A stretch of DNA of 64,000 bases. Origin: HLUCCA09 sp965277275 (GTDB lineage: Bacteria; Pseudomonadota; Alphaproteobacteria; Rhodobacterales; Rhodobacteraceae). The stretch is from contig CBDICG010000002.1 in NCBI GenBank assembly GCA_965277275.1, positions 1,178,001-1,242,000 of the forward strand, given 5' to 3'. The notes beneath the pieces are model-generated. The model was given only the letters and a program-made list of their open reading frames with translations. It did not search any database and was not told the origin of the DNA. Position numbers and translations under genes: made by a program. Below are positions 52,517 through 61,132 of this stretch, in pieces (within the stretch, counting starts at the first letter, position 1; each line of letters starts with the position of its first letter).

Positions 52517-53533
52517 ATGCTCTCTGAGATTCTCTCCGACCCCGCTCGCTGGATGCCCCTCACCTTCGCAGGGTTGATGGGCGTGTCGATCCTGATCTAC
52601 GTCGTGCTGGACGGCTTTGACCTTGGGGTCGGGCTCCTCTTTCCGTTCGCCGACGATCCCGAACGGGATCGTATGGTATCCTCCATCGGCCCGTTCTGGG
52701 ATGCCAACGAGACTTGGCTTGTGATGGCCATCGGGCTGCTCCTCGTTGCCTTCCCGACAGCCCACGGGGCCATTTTGACGGCACTCTACCTGCCCGTCGC
52801 CATCATGCTGATCGGCCTTATCCTGCGGGGTGTGGCGTTCGAATTTCGTGTGAAGGCGCCTCTGAAGTACAAACCCGGCTGGAATTTCGCTTTCTTTCTC
52901 GGCTCGCTTCTGACGTCGCTCAGCCAGGGCTTCATGCTGGGCATGTACGTCATGGGGCTGGAATACACGTGGTGGCATGTCGGATTTGCCACGCTCACGG
53001 CCTTGTTCCTGACCATCGGCTACAGCTTCATCGGCGCCGCGTGGCTCATCATCAAGACCCAGGGCGCGCTGCAGGACAAAGCCGTCGAATGGGCGCAGGG
53101 CGGCGTCTGGGGGCTGCTCCTCGGGGTTGGAGCCATCTCCGTTGCGTCCCCGCTCGTCTCGGACCGGATCTTCGAAAAATGGTTCGCGTTCCCCGAGATC
53201 GTGCTCCTTGCCCCGTTGCCGCTTGGCTCGGCGTTCCTGCTGGCGCTCCTGTGGTGGTCGCTGCGGCGCCTGCCGACCAATGACGACAGCTATGCCTGGG
53301 TCCCCTTCGCGTGCGCGACCGGCCTTTTCATTCTCGCGTTTTTCGGGATGGCCTACTCGTTCTATCCCTACGTCGTTCCGGAGCAGATCACGATCTACGA
53401 GGCCGCCAGCGCGCCGGAGAGCCTCGCCATCATCCTCGTGGGCGCGGTGATCGTCATGCCGATCATCGCGGCCTACACGGCGCTGGCCTACGTGGTGTTT
53501 CGCGGCAAGGCGACGGATTTGCGCTATGACTAG
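52517..53533 (+). CDS. cioB: Cytochrome bd ubiquinol oxidase subunit II (CIO type)
   Basis: A 338-residue partner of CioA, about eight membrane helices. YVVLDGFDLGVGLLFPFA and PFWDANETWLVMAIGLLLVA are the family's conserved blocks. It follows cioA after 60 bases and begins with ATG at 52517 after AAGGA. No CydX-like small subunit is seen between or after, and cydDC are not in the window. Confidence 0.95.
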   Translation: MLSEILSDPARWMPLTFAGLMGVSILIYVVLDGFDLGVGLLFPFADDPERDRMVSSIGPFWDANETWLVMAIGLLLVAFPTAHGAILTALYLPVAIMLIGLILRGVAFEFRVKAPLKYKPGWNFAFFLGSLLTSLSQGFMLGMYVMGLEYTWWHVGFATLTALFLTIGYSFIGAAWLIIKTQGALQDKAVEWAQGGVWGLLLGVGAISVASPLVSDRIFEKWFAFPEIVLLAPLPLGSAFLLALLWWSLRRLPTNDDSYAWVPFACATGLFILAFFGMAYSFYPYVVPEQITIYEAASAPESLAIILVGAVIVMPIIAAYTALAYVVFRGKATDLRYD

Positions 53534-53559
53534 GCGCGCGGCGCGTTGACTGTCGCGCC

Positions 53560-54126
53560 CTAGAATCCGTCGCGTGCGATAAGGCGTGCGAGGTCCCGGA
53601 CGGCAATCGCGCGGGCCGCCGCGATCCCCGGAGCGCCGCTATCCGGGGCGATCGGAGCGGAGACGGCAAAGTCCGCCGCCCGATCCCGGCCGGCGGCGAG
53701 CGCTACCGCAAAGTACTGACCCGAGATGCGAAACCGCCCGTTTGCGCCCGCAATGAACTCATCGACGCGCACCTCAAGTCGTGCTTGCGGCAGATCTTCG
53801 AACGGCCACGGCTCGGCCGCGACACGCGCGCCGGAAATGGCGCCGAGCTGTCGCGTCAGCTCCTGCGTCACGCCACGGGCGGGATCGTCCGCCCAGAGCA
53901 AGCCACTGTCGGCCATGAGCGCGCCACTCTCGGTTTCGACCCAGATCTCTTCGTCGAGCGCGTAGCTCGGCAGCGAAACCTGCCGCACCTCGAGCTGGGC
54001 GACGTTGAGGCGGATGCGCTCGCCAGCAGGGGCGAGCGGCGCGGCAAAGCGTTCAGGCGACCCGCCACACGCCGCCAGGGCGGAGAGGGCAAGTGCGGAC
54101 GCGACAAGGGAACGGCGGGTGTGCAT
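53560..54126 (-). CDS. PqiC-like ABC transport auxiliary lipoprotein
   Basis: A 188-residue lipoprotein with a signal of 20 residues and lipobox LSALAACGG (Cys acylated, outer-membrane or periplasmic). The body fits the DUF330/PqiC family: RLNVAQLEVRQVSLPSYALD and GSGQ-like ARLEVRVDEFIAGANGRFRI. PqiC-type proteins work with PqiA/PqiB or Mce-type lipid transport, but those genes are not adjacent. It converges with cioB. Confidence 0.78.
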   Translation of the reverse strand: MHTRRSLVASALALSALAACGGSPERFAAPLAPAGERIRLNVAQLEVRQVSLPSYALDEEIWVETESGALMADSGLLWADDPARGVTQELTRQLGAISGARVAAEPWPFEDLPQARLEVRVDEFIAGANGRFRISGQYFAVALAAGRDRAADFAVSAPIAPDSGAPGIAAARAIAVRDLARLIARDGF

Positions 54127-54191
54127 CGTGGCGCGACAATAGCGGCGCATCCGCCGGGGGCAAGGCGCTCTGCACTTGTGCGGGCGCCGTA

Positions 54192-54539
54192 TCAGCGGCA
54201 GCGCGCGAAGGCTGGCTCCAACGCGGCATGCACCTGCGATTCGTTCAGCCCGGAGGTTGCGCCGTTGGCGATGTAGGACAGGCCGATCCCGGTGTGAACA
54301 ACGCTCCCCTTGTCGATCCATCCCACCGGCGGGCCCGACAGAACAGACAAGCGCAGACGCCACACACCGTCTGGAAATGGTGCGGGCTCGGCTCGGATGG
54401 CATAGCGCTCCATGACCGCCTCGACGCAGTCCTGCGCCTGCGGCGGCGCCATGCGCGATACTTGTGGCGCGGGATAGCCGCCACATGCCGCGAGGGCGAG
54501 AACCCCCCCAATCGCACATGTCAGCTTCGTTGATCGCAC
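54192..54539 (-). CDS. Small hypothetical lipoprotein
   Basis: A 115-residue protein starting with GTG at 54539; signal peptide KLTCAIGGVLALAACGG ends in a lipobox, so it is lipid-anchored. The mature part has two cysteines (QDCVEAVMERYAIRA and the C-terminal FARCR) that could pair; no family is recognised. It lies 65 bases upstream of the PqiC-like gene on the same strand and is probably co-transcribed. Confidence 0.72.
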   Translation of the reverse strand: MRSTKLTCAIGGVLALAACGGYPAPQVSRMAPPQAQDCVEAVMERYAIRAEPAPFPDGVWRLRLSVLSGPPVGWIDKGSVVHTGIGLSYIANGATSGLNESQVHAALEPAFARCR

Positions 54540-54706
54540 CTGGCACCTCTCACTCCCACGGCGCCTCTGATAGCCGAAGACAACACAAAACGCGGCAAAA
54601 TCTCCATGTTCTGGTTAACGATTCGACGTCGAATGCACGCGCGATGGCCACAAAGCCGCCTGTTTCCGAAACTAGGATAATTGACGTGGAAGCGGAGGAT
54701 TGTGCG

Positions 54707-55153
54707 ATGCCCACGGAAATGCTCATGAAGCTTCACTATCGGATTGCGGAACATCGGGGCACGCTCGAGCCGCCGGGCCAAATGCAAGGGACGGCCAATG
54801 TGGCAGACGCTATGCCAGCCAGCCGAAGGATCGCGCAACCGACCCATGCGCTTGCCGGGATCGGGCTGGCGCCCGGGCCATGCGACCGTGCGCGGACGGT
54901 GTCTGCAAGAGTTGCTCCGGATGCAGTACAGACCCCGGATACACGCAGGGCGCGCGAAGAAGGGCGCGGCCCTGTTGCGGCTGCGAAGCCCGCCGTGCCG
55001 GGGGCACCAGACCCGCGCGCAGCCTCGCTGGCCGCGCAATTCGCAAAGTTGCGGCTTGGCTCCGGCCTTACCGGCGGCCTGCCCCTGGAGACCCTGGTGA
55101 CGTCACGCCTTAACGGCGATCGCTTCTTGAAACGGCTCGAGCGGCTGAGCTGA
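54707..55153 (+). CDS. Hypothetical protein, converging with mipZ
   Basis: A 148-residue soluble protein with no recognised domain. ATG at 54707 follows GGAGG. The C-terminal segment AASLAAQFAKLRLGSGLTGG, then LPLETLVTSRLNGDRFLKRL, is amphipathic; the middle is Pro/Ala/Arg-rich and likely disordered. It is divergent from the small lipoprotein and convergent with mipZ. Function unknown; the middle could equally be an unexpressed frame. Confidence 0.5.
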   Translation: MPTEMLMKLHYRIAEHRGTLEPPGQMQGTANVADAMPASRRIAQPTHALAGIGLAPGPCDRARTVSARVAPDAVQTPDTRRAREEGRGPVAAAKPAVPGAPDPRAASLAAQFAKLRLGSGLTGGLPLETLVTSRLNGDRFLKRLERLS

Positions 55154-55252
55154 GGCACACCGCGCGCTCATTGGCGTGGTATCGCGACCCGGCGGACATG
55201 CGACTGAGCATTGGTCCGGCCAACGCGCCGTAGAGGGCACCCCCCTTGGCGA

Positions 55253-56053
55253 CTAGAAGCCGACAGACACGCCGGGAAGCTGAAGCGACTTCACCAGATC
55301 GCGGAGTTCCTGACGGGCGGCCACACCCGAGAGATTGAGCCGCGCCTCGCCGATGTCGCGCAGGTCGAGCAAGGTCAGACCACGCGGAAACAGCTCCCGA
55401 AAGATCACGCGCTCCGAGAAGCCTTGCGTGACGCGAAACCCGATCCGCTTCGAGAGCCGTGTCAGGGCCTCGCCGACCTTGCGCTTGTTATGCATCTGCG
55501 TGGTGCCGAGACGGTTGCGCGAAACCACCCAGTCGATCGGTTTCAATCCACCCGCCGAGCGGTATTGCCGGGCCTGCCACACCATCTCGGCATAGACGGA
55601 CGGGCCAAGGATACGCCCGCTGGCAGCATCCAGCCGGGCCAGCAGATCAAAGTCCACGAAGCTGTCATTCAACGGCGTTATCAGCGTGTCCGCCAGCGTG
55701 TGCGCGACCTGTGCGAGCCGGGTGTGGGAACCCGGACAGTCAATCAGGATGAAGTCATGATCCCGCGCGAGATCCTCGACGGCTGCATGAAGCCGCGCGT
55801 CGGCGGGATTGCCCTGGGCCTCCGGCACATCTTCGGGCAATTGCCGGAACGAGGGCGTGGACAGCGCCTTGCCTTCCGCCGCACACCACGCCGTGCGGTT
55901 TTCGATGTAGCGCCCGAGGCTTTGCTGGCGCACGTCGAGATCAAGGCAGCCGACAGCATGCCCCATGCGAGCCAGCGCCGTTGCGACGTGCATCGCGGTG
56001 GTGGACTTGCCGCTGCCGCCCTTCTCGTTTCCGACAACGATGATATGCGCCAT
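55253..56053 (-). CDS. mipZ: Division-plane positioning ATPase MipZ (ParA/MinD family)
   Basis: A 266-residue ATPase that forms a gradient from the poles to inhibit FtsZ away from midcell. Deviant Walker A EKGGSGKSTTAMHVA, then LDLDVRQQSLGRYIENR, ILIDCPGSHTRLAQVAHTL and DWVVSRNRLG match MipZ of alphaproteobacteria rather than MinD or chromosome-partition ParA. ATG at 56053 follows GGGAGAA. It acts with ParB at the cell poles. Confidence 0.93.
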   Translation of the reverse strand: MAHIIVVGNEKGGSGKSTTAMHVATALARMGHAVGCLDLDVRQQSLGRYIENRTAWCAAEGKALSTPSFRQLPEDVPEAQGNPADARLHAAVEDLARDHDFILIDCPGSHTRLAQVAHTLADTLITPLNDSFVDFDLLARLDAASGRILGPSVYAEMVWQARQYRSAGGLKPIDWVVSRNRLGTTQMHNKRKVGEALTRLSKRIGFRVTQGFSERVIFRELFPRGLTLLDLRDIGEARLNLSGVAARQELRDLVKSLQLPGVSVGF

Positions 56054-56149
56054 GCTTCTCCCGACCCAAAGCGTCTTCCCGCCGGTGCGATAGACCAGCG
56101 CCCGCCAGAGTGGAACCACTCCGGCGCACTTTGGTGAAGGAGTCGGGGG

Positions 56150-57373
56150 TCAGGTGCCGTAGGCGCGCCGATCGGCCAGCGTTTGAGCAGCGGCGCCAAG
56201 GAGCGCATCGGCGATGAAATCGAGCTCTGGCCGTGTCAGCCGCGCAGGCAGGCGCACGTCGCAGGCCCGCATCAGCATGCTCCGCGTCTGCGGCAGATCC
56301 GGTATCCCCTCGGGGAGAAACTGCCAGTTCCAGAACGCGCGGGCATTGTCGGGCGAGCGCCCGAAGACCTGCACGCTCACGCCCGCCTCCTTGGCATAGG
56401 CGGCGAAGCTGTCGACCTCCGCATCACTCAGGCCGACGAGATTGAACTGGATGGAATCGGGTGCCCGCTCTTCGGGTGGAAGCGGCGCAGGAACCGACAG
56501 CGCCGGCGACGTGTTCAGCCGCGCCGCAACATGGTCATGGCCGGATCGCCCTTCGCGCACGCGGCGCGCAATCTGCGGGATCTGCGCCCGCACCAACACC
56601 GCCGAAAGGTTGCTCATCCGTGTGTTGTAGAGCGGCAGCTTGTTCTGCCACCGTGCAAACGCATCGGGGAGTTCCCCGTCATGCTTTTTCCATGCGTGTT
56701 CATAGGCGCCCGACATGATGACGGCGCGGGCGATCAGATCTTCGTCATCGGTTACGAGGATGCCGCCCTCGCCCGCGTTCACCAGCTTGTAGGATTGGAA
56801 CGAGAAGCACCCGATCCGGCCCAATGTGCCGATGCTCCGTCCGTGCCACGTTGTCCCGAGCGAGTGCGCCGCGTCCTCGATCACCGGCACGCCACGCGCC
56901 TCGGCCAGTGCCAGGATGCCGTCCATATCCGACGTGTGGCCGCGCATATGGCTGATGAGGACAGCGTCGATGCTGTCGTCGAGTTTGGCTTCGAAGTCTT
57001 GCATGTCGATCCGGTAATCCGCTCCGACTTCAACGAGCACGGGCACGCATTCGGCATGAACGACAGCGGACGGCACGGCAGCAAAGGTGAAGGCCGGGAT
57101 CAGCAAACGCGCGCCACGCGGCAAGTCCAACGCCTTCATCGCCAGAAAGAGCGCAGCCGAGCAGGAGGACACCGCCAGCGCGTATTTTGCGCCCAAATGG
57201 GCGGCAAACTCGCGCTCCAGCAGCGTAACCGGAGCGTCGGCCGCCGCCGTGTAGCGAAAGAGGTCGCCGCTTGCGAGCAAGCGCTCCACCTCGGCGCGCG
57301 CGGCTTTCGGGATCGGCTCGGCGTCATAGACGTTTGGCGGGCCCTGCGGCGGCGTCTTTGGGGGGGTCGGCAT
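56150..57373 (-). CDS. DegT/DnrJ/EryC1/StrS-family PLP aminotransferase
   Basis: A 407-residue PLP enzyme of the sugar aminotransferase family. PLP Lys is in FSFQSYKLVNAGEGGILV, with the conserved VIEDAAHSLGTTWHGRSIGT Asp before it and TFAAVPSAVVHAECVPVLVE. Such enzymes install an amino group on a keto-sugar nucleotide for surface glycans. It could also be a regulator-like or aminoacid-acting member. It reads in the same direction as mipZ with 96 bases between. Confidence 0.85.
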   Translation of the reverse strand: MPTPPKTPPQGPPNVYDAEPIPKAARAEVERLLASGDLFRYTAAADAPVTLLEREFAAHLGAKYALAVSSCSAALFLAMKALDLPRGARLLIPAFTFAAVPSAVVHAECVPVLVEVGADYRIDMQDFEAKLDDSIDAVLISHMRGHTSDMDGILALAEARGVPVIEDAAHSLGTTWHGRSIGTLGRIGCFSFQSYKLVNAGEGGILVTDDEDLIARAVIMSGAYEHAWKKHDGELPDAFARWQNKLPLYNTRMSNLSAVLVRAQIPQIARRVREGRSGHDHVAARLNTSPALSVPAPLPPEERAPDSIQFNLVGLSDAEVDSFAAYAKEAGVSVQVFGRSPDNARAFWNWQFLPEGIPDLPQTRSMLMRACDVRLPARLTRPELDFIADALLGAAAQTLADRRAYGT

Positions 57374-57456
57374 GGCGGGCCTCGCTGACAGGTCTGACTT
57401 TCGGCTTTTCGGTAACACAGTTTCGGAAAAGCCGGTAGGGCAAAGTGCCCTTGCCG

Positions 57457-58503
57457 TCAGACTGGCCCCAGACGCGCCAGAATGGTCTCCGCTGCCCGGT
57501 CGAGCCCGGCTGCATCGAGGCTCACATCAAGCGATGCTGTTGTTTCGCGCGCCTCGTCGCGCTTGTTGGCGTAGCGCGAGTCGTAGTGCCGGTCGATCAG
57601 GTCCGCGACGAGGTCTTCGAACGCCCCGGCTTCGGCCCAGGCGTGCCACTGCGCGATCCGGGCATGGCCCTGCATCGGGGTCAGGAGCGCAAGACAGCTC
57701 TTGAAGAGAGGCAGATCGGCAAAGAGATCTGCGTAGGCCCGGCACAGGTACCGCACCCGATCTTCGCGGGCCGCCCGCAGCTGAAGACGCGACGCCGCCC
57801 GCATGGCTGTCCACAGCGCGGGCGGGACAAGCAGATCCCCGACCTTGCTGCTCTCGGCCTCCACCAGAACGGGCCGCTCCGGGTCCATCGACGCCAGCGC
57901 AGCGGAAATCCGTGTCTCGAACATCTTCTGGCTTGGCTGCCCCCCCGGGCGTTGCCCCAACACGGAGCCGCGATGATTGGCGAACCCCTCCAGATCGAGT
58001 GTCTGCCCGCCGCGTTCCGCGACACGCGCCAGAAGCTCTGTCTTTGCTGTCCCGGTATTGCCGTCGAGCAGCAGGATCTTGTGCGCAAGCGGCGTGTCAT
58101 AAAGCTGGCTGACCACGGCGCGGCGGTACGCCTGATATCCGCCCGCCAGCTTTTGCGCCCGCCAGCCCACCTCGCGCAGCCATAGCGTGAACGCACCCGA
58201 TCGCTGCCCCCCCCGCCAGCAATAGATCAGCGGCTGCCAGCTGCCATCATAGCGCGCCAGCGGGCCGTCGAGGTGCGCCGCAATATTGCGCGCCACGAGT
58301 GCACCGCCGATCTTGCGCGCGCCAAACGGGCTCTGCTGGGTGTAGATCGTGCCCACATGCGCGCGCTCCTCGTTGGAGAGGACCGGCAGATTGATGGCAC
58401 CCGGAAGGTGATCTTCGGCGTACTCCGCTGGCGAACGAGTATCGATCACGGTGTCGAAGGGCAGGTGCGCGACGTCGCGAAGGGGCGGCAAAGGAAACGT
58501 CAT
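57457..58503 (-). CDS. mnmH: tRNA 2-selenouridine synthase (MnmH/SelU)
   Basis: Replaces sulfur with selenium (via geranylation) at U34 of certain tRNAs. N-terminal rhodanese domain with the catalytic Cys in LIYCWRGGQRSGAF, then a P-loop domain (LLDGNTGTAKTELLARV) and DLEGFANHRGSVLGQ. It is 348 residues. ATG at 58503 follows AAGGGG. SelD is not in the window. Confidence 0.93.
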   Translation of the reverse strand: MTFPLPPLRDVAHLPFDTVIDTRSPAEYAEDHLPGAINLPVLSNEERAHVGTIYTQQSPFGARKIGGALVARNIAAHLDGPLARYDGSWQPLIYCWRGGQRSGAFTLWLREVGWRAQKLAGGYQAYRRAVVSQLYDTPLAHKILLLDGNTGTAKTELLARVAERGGQTLDLEGFANHRGSVLGQRPGGQPSQKMFETRISAALASMDPERPVLVEAESSKVGDLLVPPALWTAMRAASRLQLRAAREDRVRYLCRAYADLFADLPLFKSCLALLTPMQGHARIAQWHAWAEAGAFEDLVADLIDRHYDSRYANKRDEARETTASLDVSLDAAGLDRAAETILARLGPV

Positions 58504-58544
58504 ACCGGCCCCTTAGCGCCTTCGGCGTCCGCGCGCAAAGCGCG

Positions 58545-58952
58545 TCAGAGAAACCTGGCCAGAACCCATCCGATCAACCCGAGCTGGATGAAGTTGATGA
58601 CAACCGATGCCCCATGCAGCATCGCAAAGCGCCCGGCGGCCACGGATTCGCCGGCCAGCTGTGCATCCCGCGCGGCATTGATCATCGGCATCAGGACCTG
58701 GCGGGCCGCAACACCCAGCGCCGCGACCCACCCCATCAGGGCCACCCCACGCGGGTCGACCGTGAAGAGCGCAAGGCCCGCTACGACCGCGCCCAGAATG
58801 ACGAAGAGGTAATAGTGCGGAAACGCCGCCCGGATCAGCGGGCCGGCCTGTTCGGGTGCCAACTCCCGAAAGAGAAAGGGCGCAAAGCCAAACGAGTAGA
58901 GCAGCATCCCGCCAAAGAGCGTGGCCGTGAGCAGAAGTGCAACGATATCCAT
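58545..58952 (-). CDS. DUF4149-like membrane protein
   Basis: A 135-residue protein with four membrane helices (LLLTATLFGGMLLYSFGFAP, YYLFVILGAVVAGLALFTV, VAALGVAARQVL, VVINFIQLGLIGWVLARF). The pattern fits DUF4149/TMEM205-like proteins, whose role is unknown. It is 41 bases downstream of mnmH's start in the opposite order and lies upstream of it on the same strand. Confidence 0.75.
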   Translation of the reverse strand: MDIVALLLTATLFGGMLLYSFGFAPFLFRELAPEQAGPLIRAAFPHYYLFVILGAVVAGLALFTVDPRGVALMGWVAALGVAARQVLMPMINAARDAQLAGESVAAGRFAMLHGASVVINFIQLGLIGWVLARFL

Positions 58953-59007
58953 GGGTCCTCCGTTTGCGCCCGTTCGCTGCCCAGACCTAGGCGCGCGGCG
59001 GCAAATG

Positions 59008-59418
59008 TCAGTCCCCGATCAGCACCGCGTGCATCGTGCGCCCCGGCACCAACGTGAAGAGCCCCGTCAGGACAAGGGCAAGCCCGTAGAGCGAGACCAT
59101 GTCGCGCCGATGGCGATCGATCCGCCCGTGCCGAGCATGGCCAACCGCCACCCACAAGGACCAGAGCGTGTAGGCCGAGAGCAGGTGGATCGCGCTGAAC
59201 GGGCCAAACCAGCGGAACTCGTGGATGAAGAAACTGCTCGCCGCGACAAACGCGAGCAGCGTGACCCAAATGTAGCCCAGAGCCCTGTGCCCGCCGGTAC
59301 CCTTCTCGAGCGCGAGCTGAAACGCGCCCGCTCCAAGTGCCACAAAGGCGGCGGAGGCATGCACCATCACGAGGCCCCCGGCTTCGACGAACGGGGCGAG
59401 GTCGATCCGCAGGATCAT
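59008..59418 (-). CDS. DUF2306-like membrane protein
   Basis: A 136-residue membrane protein with four hydrophobic segments; VMVHASAAFVALGAGAFQLA, GHRALGYIWVTLLAFVAAS and HRRDMVSLYGLALVLTGLF are typical of DUF2306, which has conserved His residues that may bind metal or heme. The gene overlaps the RidA gene by four bases (ATGA). Function unknown. Confidence 0.82.
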   Translation of the reverse strand: MILRIDLAPFVEAGGLVMVHASAAFVALGAGAFQLALEKGTGGHRALGYIWVTLLAFVAASSFFIHEFRWFGPFSAIHLLSAYTLWSLWVAVGHARHGRIDRHRRDMVSLYGLALVLTGLFTLVPGRTMHAVLIGD

Positions 59419-59816
59419 GGCGCAGCTGCCGTTACCTCGACCTCGACATGGAACTCGGGCCGCGTGAACCCCGACACGATGACGAGGGTCGACGCGGGCA
59501 GCGCGTCGTCCGGCCGGTCGGCGAGCCAGCGATCACGCGCGGCCATGTAGCCCTGCATGTGCTCGCGCCCGGTTACGAAGGCGTTGATCCGCACCACGTC
59601 AGCGGATGTCATCCGGGCCTCCGCCAGAACAGCGGCACAATTGGCAAAGCAGAGATCGGCCTGGGCTTCGGCACCGGTCGGGATCTGGTCGTCGGGGGTT
59701 ACGCCCAGCTGACCGGCAGCAAGGACCAAACGGTACCCCGGCGGGACCTCCATTGCGTGGGCGTAGCGGGCAAAGGGCGCGCGAATCGAAGGGGGGCGAA
59801 GCATCTTGAGGGTCAT
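59415..59816 (-). CDS. RidA family protein
   Basis: A 133-residue YjgF/RidA-family protein. Motifs RLVLAAGQLGVTPDD, ADLCFANCAAVLAEARMTSA and DALPASTLVIVSGFTRPEFH are present, with an Arg/Glu site typical of the wider family rather than the full RidA catalytic set. Members hydrolyse reactive enamines/imines or act on pyrimidine derivatives (RutC-like). The nearby pyrimidine-type transport operon is divergent from it, which suggests a link. Confidence 0.85.
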   Translation of the reverse strand: MTLKMLRPPSIRAPFARYAHAMEVPPGYRLVLAAGQLGVTPDDQIPTGAEAQADLCFANCAAVLAEARMTSADVVRINAFVTGREHMQGYMAARDRWLADRPDDALPASTLVIVSGFTRPEFHVEVEVTAAAP

Positions 59817-60041
59817 GGGCAGCCTTTCACTGTGGAGCCTGTCGTGAACGAGACGGGCCGGTGAGGCTAGGTGCCCTGATCGGGTGCCGTCGCTCCAGCC
59901 CAAAAAAGAGGCACTTGCTGCGGTTTTTGCTGGCGCCGCACGCAAAGGGACATAGTGTCTGCTCAAAAGCGCGGCTTCGCTCCTGCGCCAAAGGCCCCGG
60001 CGCCGGTAAGGTGCCACCTAACAACCAATGGGGAGATACCA

Positions 60042-61040
60042 ATGAAACCGACCCTCGCCGCGTGCGCGGCCCTATCTGTGTTCGCCACTGCAAGCACCGT
60101 CCACGCTCAGGAACTGACGTCCGTCGCATTCGGCACGAACTGGCTGGCCCAGGCCGAGCACGGGGGCTTTTACCAGTCCGTCGCGGACGGCACCTACAAC
60201 GCGTGCGGCCTCGACGTGGAAATCGTTTCCGGCGGCCCACAGGTGAACAACCGGGCTCTGATGCTGGCCGGGCGGATCGATTTTCACATGGGCGGCGATC
60301 TTCTGCAGGCGTTCAACGCAATAAAGGAAGAGATCCCCGTGGTGTCCGTGGCAGCGATCTTTCAGAAGCACCCGCAGGTGATCCTGGCACATCCCGGCTC
60401 GGCGGACAGCTGGGAGGACCTCAAGGACCTCACGCTGCTGATCGGCGATAACGGATTTGCGTCCTACTACCAGTGGATGATCGCTGCGCACGGCTTTACG
60501 GCGGATCAGCGCCAGCCCTATACCTTCAATCCTGCGCCGTTCATTGCTGACACGGGCGTCGGCATGCAGGGGTATCTTTCGTCCGAGCCCTATGCTGTCG
60601 AGAAGGAAGCGGGCTTCAAGCCGAACGTCTTCCTCATCGCCGACGCGGGCTATTCGAGCTACGCCACGACGATCGAGACAATGCAGGCCACGATCGACGA
60701 ACGACCCGAAGTGGTTGAGTGTTTCGTCGATGCCTCGCTCACCGGGTGGTACAATTTCCTCTATGGCGACAGCAGCGCGGCGGACACGTTGATCAAGGAA
60801 GCCAATCCGGACATGACGCAGGACAAGATCGAGTTCGCCAAGAACATGATGCGGCAGGAAGGCATCGTGGATTCCGGCGACGCGCTCGAAATGGGCATTG
60901 GCGCGATGACGGACGAGAAGATCGGCGGGTTCTACGATCTGCTCGTCGATGCGGGCGTCCTGGAAGAGGGCGTCGATTGGCAGGCCGCCTACACACTTGA
61001 ATTCACCAACAAGAAAGTTGGCATGGATCTCTACAACTGA
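60042..61040 (+). CDS. NMT1/THI5-like ABC transporter substrate-binding protein
   Basis: A periplasmic binding protein of 332 residues with signal peptide ending ATASTVHA before QEL. NMT1/THI5 features: VAFGTNWLAQAEHGGFYQSV, VSGGPQVNNRALMLAGRIDF, LSSEPYAVEKEAGFKPN. The family binds hydroxymethylpyrimidine-like or other nitrogenous small molecules. ATG at 60042 follows GGGGAGA. It is first in an operon with ATPase, permease and CodA, and two strong hairpins follow its stop. Confidence 0.9.
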   Translation: MKPTLAACAALSVFATASTVHAQELTSVAFGTNWLAQAEHGGFYQSVADGTYNACGLDVEIVSGGPQVNNRALMLAGRIDFHMGGDLLQAFNAIKEEIPVVSVAAIFQKHPQVILAHPGSADSWEDLKDLTLLIGDNGFASYYQWMIAAHGFTADQRQPYTFNPAPFIADTGVGMQGYLSSEPYAVEKEAGFKPNVFLIADAGYSSYATTIETMQATIDERPEVVECFVDASLTGWYNFLYGDSSAADTLIKEANPDMTQDKIEFAKNMMRQEGIVDSGDALEMGIGAMTDEKIGGFYDLLVDAGVLEEGVDWQAAYTLEFTNKKVGMDLYN

Positions 61041-61046
61041 TCCTTT

Positions 61047-61102
61047 CGGCTGCCCCTGTGGGGCAGCCGATCCGCGGGCGCGGGCCTACGGCCCGCGCCC
61101 GC
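61047..61102 (+). other. Tandem strong hairpins between SBP and ATPase genes
   Basis: First: CGGCTGCCCC (61047-61056) pairs with GGGGCAGCCG (61060-61069), loop TGT. Second: GCGGGCGCGGGCC (61074-61086) pairs with GGCCCGCGCCCGC (61090-61102), loop TAC. Both are perfect. Neither is followed by T's. Likely protects the SBP message 3' end and attenuates read-through to the membrane genes. Confidence 0.75.
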
Positions 61103-61132
61103 GCGTACTTGCAGCAGCGAAAGGCGCCCTTG

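Noticed and set aside
55253..56053. Plasmid or chromosome-partition ParA
   Set aside because: The sequence motifs match MipZ, there is no ParB gene next to it and no origin-like repeats.
59817..60041. TPP riboswitch before the THI5-like binding protein
   Set aside because: I could not find the CTGAGA core and the paired thi-box sequence.
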